9,682 nucleotides of DNA from Spirosoma fluviale (GTDB taxonomy: Bacteria > Bacteroidota > Bacteroidia > Cytophagales > Spirosomataceae): positions 1 to 9,682 of the forward strand of contig CAMDSI010000070.1 in NCBI GenBank assembly GCA_945906915.1, read 5' to 3'. Below the pieces are notes generated by a model. The model did not search any database and was not told the DNA's origin. It saw only the letters and a program-made list of their open reading frames with translations. This document shows positions 6,496-9,682 of the stretch, piece after piece. The position numbers and the translations under genes are program-made. Every line of letters begins with the position of its first letter. Position 1 is the first letter of the stretch.

Positions 6496-7473
6496 TTAGG
6501 CAATCCAAGAGAAAGGATAAGCCAATTCAGGCACCTTTACTCGATCTGCTAATTTTTCTAAGCGAGCAGGCAAATTAGCTACATAATCACGTGCCTTTTC
6601 TGCCGTCTCATTTAATCCCTTCATGTTTTCGATATCCCAATCAGAGATTAAACCCTTCATGATGGTCACATAGTCAGTGGTCGTATAAACACCTAAACGT
6701 TGTGCCGCATCAGAGAAATGCTCAAATAAAGAACTTTTCGCACCATTTATTTCGCGTAAAAAATGCGCTGGCATCACAATTTTCTTTTTCATCATATCAG
6801 CGAAAGCAAGCATCATTTCGTTCGGATCTAAAGTAAAAATTTCAGAAACAAAAGAACGATATGCCTTGTGGTGACGTAATTCATCCGCCGCTATTTGTGC
6901 ACACATACGTGACAATAAAGTATTACCATGTTGCTTAGCTAAGGATGCTGTTCTACGGTGAGAAATATTCGTTGCTAGTTCTTGAAACGAAGTATAGACA
7001 AAATTCCGATAAGGATCAGCTGTTGTTCCTATATCAAAACCATCCGCAATTAGATATTGAGTAGAAATGGCCACCGATTTCATGTTTACCTTACCTGAAA
7101 GATACAAATACGTATTTAACAGGTTTCCATGACGATTTTCTTCAGCAGTCCAGGTGCGAATCCACCGAGACCAGCCATCTGTTTGGTCTACTTGATTCAC
7201 CGACTCCATACCTAATAACCAGGATTCGTAAGTAGGTAAAGCCTCTTCTGTAATAGTATCACCCACTAAAACAGCCCAATAATCGTAGGGCAATTCATTA
7301 GCGGCTTCTTGCAAAGCTTTCACATCATCAAAGAACGAATCCTTAGTCGAATCGGGTAACATATCAGCTGGCTGCCAATTGGTATCGATCGGGACTAAAT
7401 AGTCCTTCACATAGTTATCCATATTTTTAGCGAGCTCTGTCATGACCTCGAAACGAGTGTGAATTTGTGACAT
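6496..7473 (-). CDS. Acyl-ACP desaturase (stearoyl-ACP Delta9 type, soluble di-iron)
   Basis: Soluble di-iron enzyme of 325 aa that introduces a cis double bond into acyl-ACP chains, using O2 and reduced ferredoxin; this supplies unsaturated fatty acids for membranes. All six iron ligands of the plant stearoyl-ACP desaturase can be placed by motif: Glu76 in TEEALPTYE, Glu112 and His115 in WTAEENRHG, Glu165 in FQELAT, and Glu198 and His201 in ADELRHH. No signal peptide or membrane segment is present, in contrast to membrane-bound desaturases. Length matches the family after removal of the plant transit peptide. It lies 45 bp downstream of the GH32 gene and 2 bp upstream of the TrmH-like gene. 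It requires oxygen, so the organism is likely aerobic or microaerobic. Regiospecificity is not deducible. Confidence 0.93.
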   Translation of the reverse strand: MSQIHTRFEVMTELAKNMDNYVKDYLVPIDTNWQPADMLPDSTKDSFFDDVKALQEAANELPYDYWAVLVGDTITEEALPTYESWLLGMESVNQVDQTDGWSRWIRTWTAEENRHGNLLNTYLYLSGKVNMKSVAISTQYLIADGFDIGTTADPYRNFVYTSFQELATNISHRRTASLAKQHGNTLLSRMCAQIAADELRHHKAYRSFVSEIFTLDPNEMMLAFADMMKKKIVMPAHFLREINGAKSSLFEHFSDAAQRLGVYTTTDYVTIMKGLISDWDIENMKGLNETAEKARDYVANLPARLEKLADRVKVPELAYPFSWIA

Positions 7474-7518
7474 ATTTTTTTAATTAAATTTTTAACTAGT
7501 GAAGATACACAAAAAACC

Positions 7519-9006
7519 CTATTTAATCTCCCAAATACGCAATTCCTTTATCCTGAGTTCTCCGCCCATGGATATTAATCGAACAGATTCCTTTTTAGTC
7601 GGAAAACGCAAAGAGCTGATAGCTACCGTGCCATCTTGTGCCAATAATTCTAAAGTGGAACGATCTACCACGAGCTGCAAAACCTTATCTCCACCAGGAA
7701 TAAATGGCGCTGATTGAATCATATCAAAACCTGGAGCTGGAATTTGACCACTTAATCGGCGATCAATAAACCAATCTTGACTCTTTTCATCGAACCCAAT
7801 TCGGGTCAATTCCGGGTTGTCTTTCGCCCTATCCCCTAGCTCAATTCCCCATTGTTTGGCATTCGTAGCATCGACTTTTAGCTCAATAACATAGGTCTTG
7901 TTTTGCAAAAACTTCATGCCAGATAAGTCCTTCGAACCCTTTAAAACTAGATTATGAGCTTCGTAATCAGGTTTTAATTTTGTCAAATCTGGCTTCAGCA
8001 CTTGTTTTAGTCGCAAGCCCTGAGACGTGCGAACGAGGGATAAAGTTCTGGCTAAAGACATTTGGCCTTTATAAGGAAAAGTAGGTTGCTCCTTCGCATA
8101 GGACCAACTCAGCATCCATCCTAACCAATATGCCTCTTTATTTACCGTATTATAAAAAGGGATAGCTGCATAGAAGTCGCGGCCATAATCCACATAATTC
8201 ACCTGCTCTTTAGGCGCGTCATTTGTAAAGGTTTTTCCATCGAAATCCCCTACGAAATATTGCATACCCACTGCCTTTTTATAGGGTCCTTGACTAGATA
8301 CAGCAAATACCCATTTCGTATCCTTAGAACCTTCTACAGGCAATTCCATTAAGGAAGGACATTCCCAAATCATATCCACATCGCCTTGATGGCCAAACTC
8401 ACTCAAATAATTCCAATGCAAAAGATCTTTAGAACCATAAAATTGCACCGTAAATTCCCAAGGTTTCACCACTGACATCACATATTGATGAGATGGTTCA
8501 TGCCAAATAATATTAGGGTCTCTAAAATCCTTCAATTGAATGGAAAGCACTGGATTTTGATTGTATTTTGTCCAGGTTATACCCTCATCATTTGAAAAAG
8601 CAAGGTGCTGCTCTTGTAAGGTATTGGGATAATCGGCCGTATAAATCGCAATCAATAAGGGTTTATTCGGGTCCCCTAAACCAGAAACATGGTCCTTATC
8701 CAACACCACACATCCAGAAAAAATGTACTCTTTTCCATGGGGAATGGCTACCGGCAATTCCTCCCAATGCAATAAATCTTTACTTTTCGCATGACCCCAG
8801 CTCATATTTCCCCACTCATTCCCTTTCGGGTTATGTTGGAAAAATAGGTGGTAATATCCATTGATATAGATTAATCCATTGGGATCATTTGTCCAGTTTA
8901 TCTTCGGACTAAAATGAATGGCTGGGCGCCATTGTTCCGTAGGTTTTTGGGAAAAAGAATTAAACGCCAGAAGCGTTAAAATGAATAAAGTCGATTTTAT
9001 TTTCAT
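7519..9006 (-). CDS. Secreted GH32 beta-fructosidase (levanase/inulinase/invertase type)
   Basis: Glycoside hydrolase family 32 enzyme releasing fructose from fructans or sucrose. With the start at 9006 it has 495 aa. Residues 1-20 form a signal peptide (MKIK, hydrophobic core, cut near SFSQ) without a lipobox Cys, so export to the periplasm or outside is likely. The five-bladed propeller carries WTNDPNG (38-44, nucleophile Asp41), FRDPN (161-165, transition-state Asp163) and WECPS (214-218, acid/base Glu215). Residues from about 340 form the usual C-terminal beta-sandwich. An in-frame ATG at 9027 would add seven residues before the signal peptide, so 9006 is preferred. Either way the start lies inside the 3' end of lpxH, in another frame. 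No SusCD pair, fructokinase or sugar transporter is visible nearby, so substrate and uptake partners remain open. Confidence 0.93.
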   Translation of the reverse strand: MKIKSTLFILTLLAFNSFSQKPTEQWRPAIHFSPKINWTNDPNGLIYINGYYHLFFQHNPKGNEWGNMSWGHAKSKDLLHWEELPVAIPHGKEYIFSGCVVLDKDHVSGLGDPNKPLLIAIYTADYPNTLQEQHLAFSNDEGITWTKYNQNPVLSIQLKDFRDPNIIWHEPSHQYVMSVVKPWEFTVQFYGSKDLLHWNYLSEFGHQGDVDMIWECPSLMELPVEGSKDTKWVFAVSSQGPYKKAVGMQYFVGDFDGKTFTNDAPKEQVNYVDYGRDFYAAIPFYNTVNKEAYWLGWMLSWSYAKEQPTFPYKGQMSLARTLSLVRTSQGLRLKQVLKPDLTKLKPDYEAHNLVLKGSKDLSGMKFLQNKTYVIELKVDATNAKQWGIELGDRAKDNPELTRIGFDEKSQDWFIDRRLSGQIPAPGFDMIQSAPFIPGGDKVLQLVVDRSTLELLAQDGTVAISSLRFPTKKESVRLISMGGELRIKELRIWEIK

Positions 9007-9682
9007 CAATTTGGAGATAGTAAGCATTTTTAAAATGAGGATTAAACCAGTCCCCTAAATTGTAATAGGTGGCCCCAGAAGCTATAGGATAAGCAATCGG
9101 ATGATGGCGGTGACCAAAGACAAAAGCTTCAATTGCGGGCTTTAATTGAGCCATTTCATTTACATAAGACACAATATAATCCGTCTCTGGATCAAATGAC
9201 TGCTCCCCTTTAGATAGCGTACCTTCTTTTCTAGTGGATGACCAAAAATTGGCTAAACTTATTCCCACATTCGGATGTAAGAATCCAAAAAGCCACTGAG
9301 CCAAAGGATTTGTAAAGACCTTCTTTAACATCTTATAACCGGTATCTCCCGGACCTAAACCATCTCCATGGCCGATGTGAAGCAAAAAGGTCTTAGCTGC
9401 CGTTTTAATGGATAAATCGGATGGGGAACGGTAAATCTTAGCACCCACTTCTTTTTCTAAATAATCCCACATCCAAAGATCATGATTACCTACAAAAATA
9501 TGAATGGAAATACCTTGATCTGCCAGCGCAGATAGCTTTCCTAAAAAGCGAACAAAACCACGCGGAACTGCCGTTTTATATTCAAACCAAAAATCAAATA
9601 AATCCCCTAATAAGAATACATCTTGCGCATCCGACTGGACTTGATCTAACCAGTTAACTAAAGCTTTCTCTCGTTCCCTTGA
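8960..9682 (-). CDS. lpxH: UDP-2,3-diacylglucosamine pyrophosphatase, N-terminus outside window
   Basis: Peripheral inner-membrane metallophosphoesterase that cleaves UDP-2,3-diacylglucosamine to lipid X and UMP, the fourth step of lipid A synthesis. The frame stays open to the right edge, giving 240 visible residues; the ATG at 9472 is internal. Counting from the edge, the metal-site motifs are LLGDLFDFW (24-32), VGNHD (64-68), IGHGDGLGPGD (103-113) and FGHRHHP (188-194). Only the first 15-20 residues, carrying the initial DxH motif, are missing. YYNLGDW (206-212) near the end is typical of the family. The last 47 bp (8960-9006) overlap the start of the GH32 gene in a different frame. It is the first visible gene of the packed - strand run. 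Identity is firm. Confidence 0.94.
   Translation of the reverse strand, partial: SREREKALVNWLDQVQSDAQDVFLLGDLFDFWFEYKTAVPRGFVRFLGKLSALADQGISIHIFVGNHDLWMWDYLEKEVGAKIYRSPSDLSIKTAAKTFLLHIGHGDGLGPGDTGYKMLKKVFTNPLAQWLFGFLHPNVGISLANFWSSTRKEGTLSKGEQSFDPETDYIVSYVNEMAQLKPAIEAFVFGHRHHPIAYPIASGATYYNLGDWFNPHFKNAYYLQIDENKIDFIHFNASGV

Noticed and set aside
7474..7518. Terminator or promoter between the GH32 and desaturase genes
   Set aside because: The 45-bp gap is AT-rich with only an A/T dyad; no GC stem and no good TAnnTTTG box at proper spacing could be found.
8568..8864. Open frame of 98 codons on the + strand inside the GH32 gene
   Set aside because: Antisense to the catalytic propeller, including conserved segments; no family resemblance.

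Overview
The window looks like a chromosomal segment of a Bacteroidota bacterium, most likely a Cytophagales-type aquatic or environmental lineage. The phylum call rests on several things: moderately AT-rich DNA, no Shine-Dalgarno sequences before the starts, TAnnTTTG-like -7 boxes in the one divergent promoter region, protein sequences of Bacteroidota character (LpxH, TrmH-like SpoU methyltransferase, NatAB-type ABC-2 exporter), and heptameric intergenic repeats. The family-level placement is only an impression.

Layout, left to right. At 1-762 is the 3' end of an alanine racemase gene on the + strand, whose 5' part lies outside the window. Next comes a 304-bp intergenic stretch. Its first part holds two different heptamer tandem arrays separated by a short GC-richer block. 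Its second part is very AT-rich, full of small palindromes, and leads into a two-gene + strand unit: an ArsR-type winged-helix regulator and a small YCII-like protein. A strong symmetrical terminator at about 1794-1826 closes that unit and also serves the convergent class II fumarase gene (fumC, - strand). fumC is divergent from a small thioredoxin-fold ArsC/YffB-family gene (+). That gene ends exactly next to the stop codon of an ABC-2 permease (-), which forms a tight two-gene exporter operon with its ATPase, 3 bp apart.

From about 5960 to the right edge everything is on the - strand and closely packed, in transcription order lpxH, a secreted GH32 beta-fructosidase, an acyl-ACP desaturase and a SpoU/TrmH RNA methyltransferase, ending in an intrinsic terminator at about 5899-5938. 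lpxH (lipid A synthesis) and the desaturase (membrane unsaturated fatty acids) share an envelope-lipid theme. The fructosidase between them is an outsider whose start lies inside the 3' end of lpxH.

Most of the window is housekeeping metabolism. I see no CRISPR array, phage, insertion sequence, RNA gene or obvious new defence or biosynthetic system. The items most worth a second look are the composite heptamer repeat element, the palindrome-rich region before the ArsR/YCII pair, that pair itself, and the out-of-phase overlap of the fructosidase gene with lpxH.
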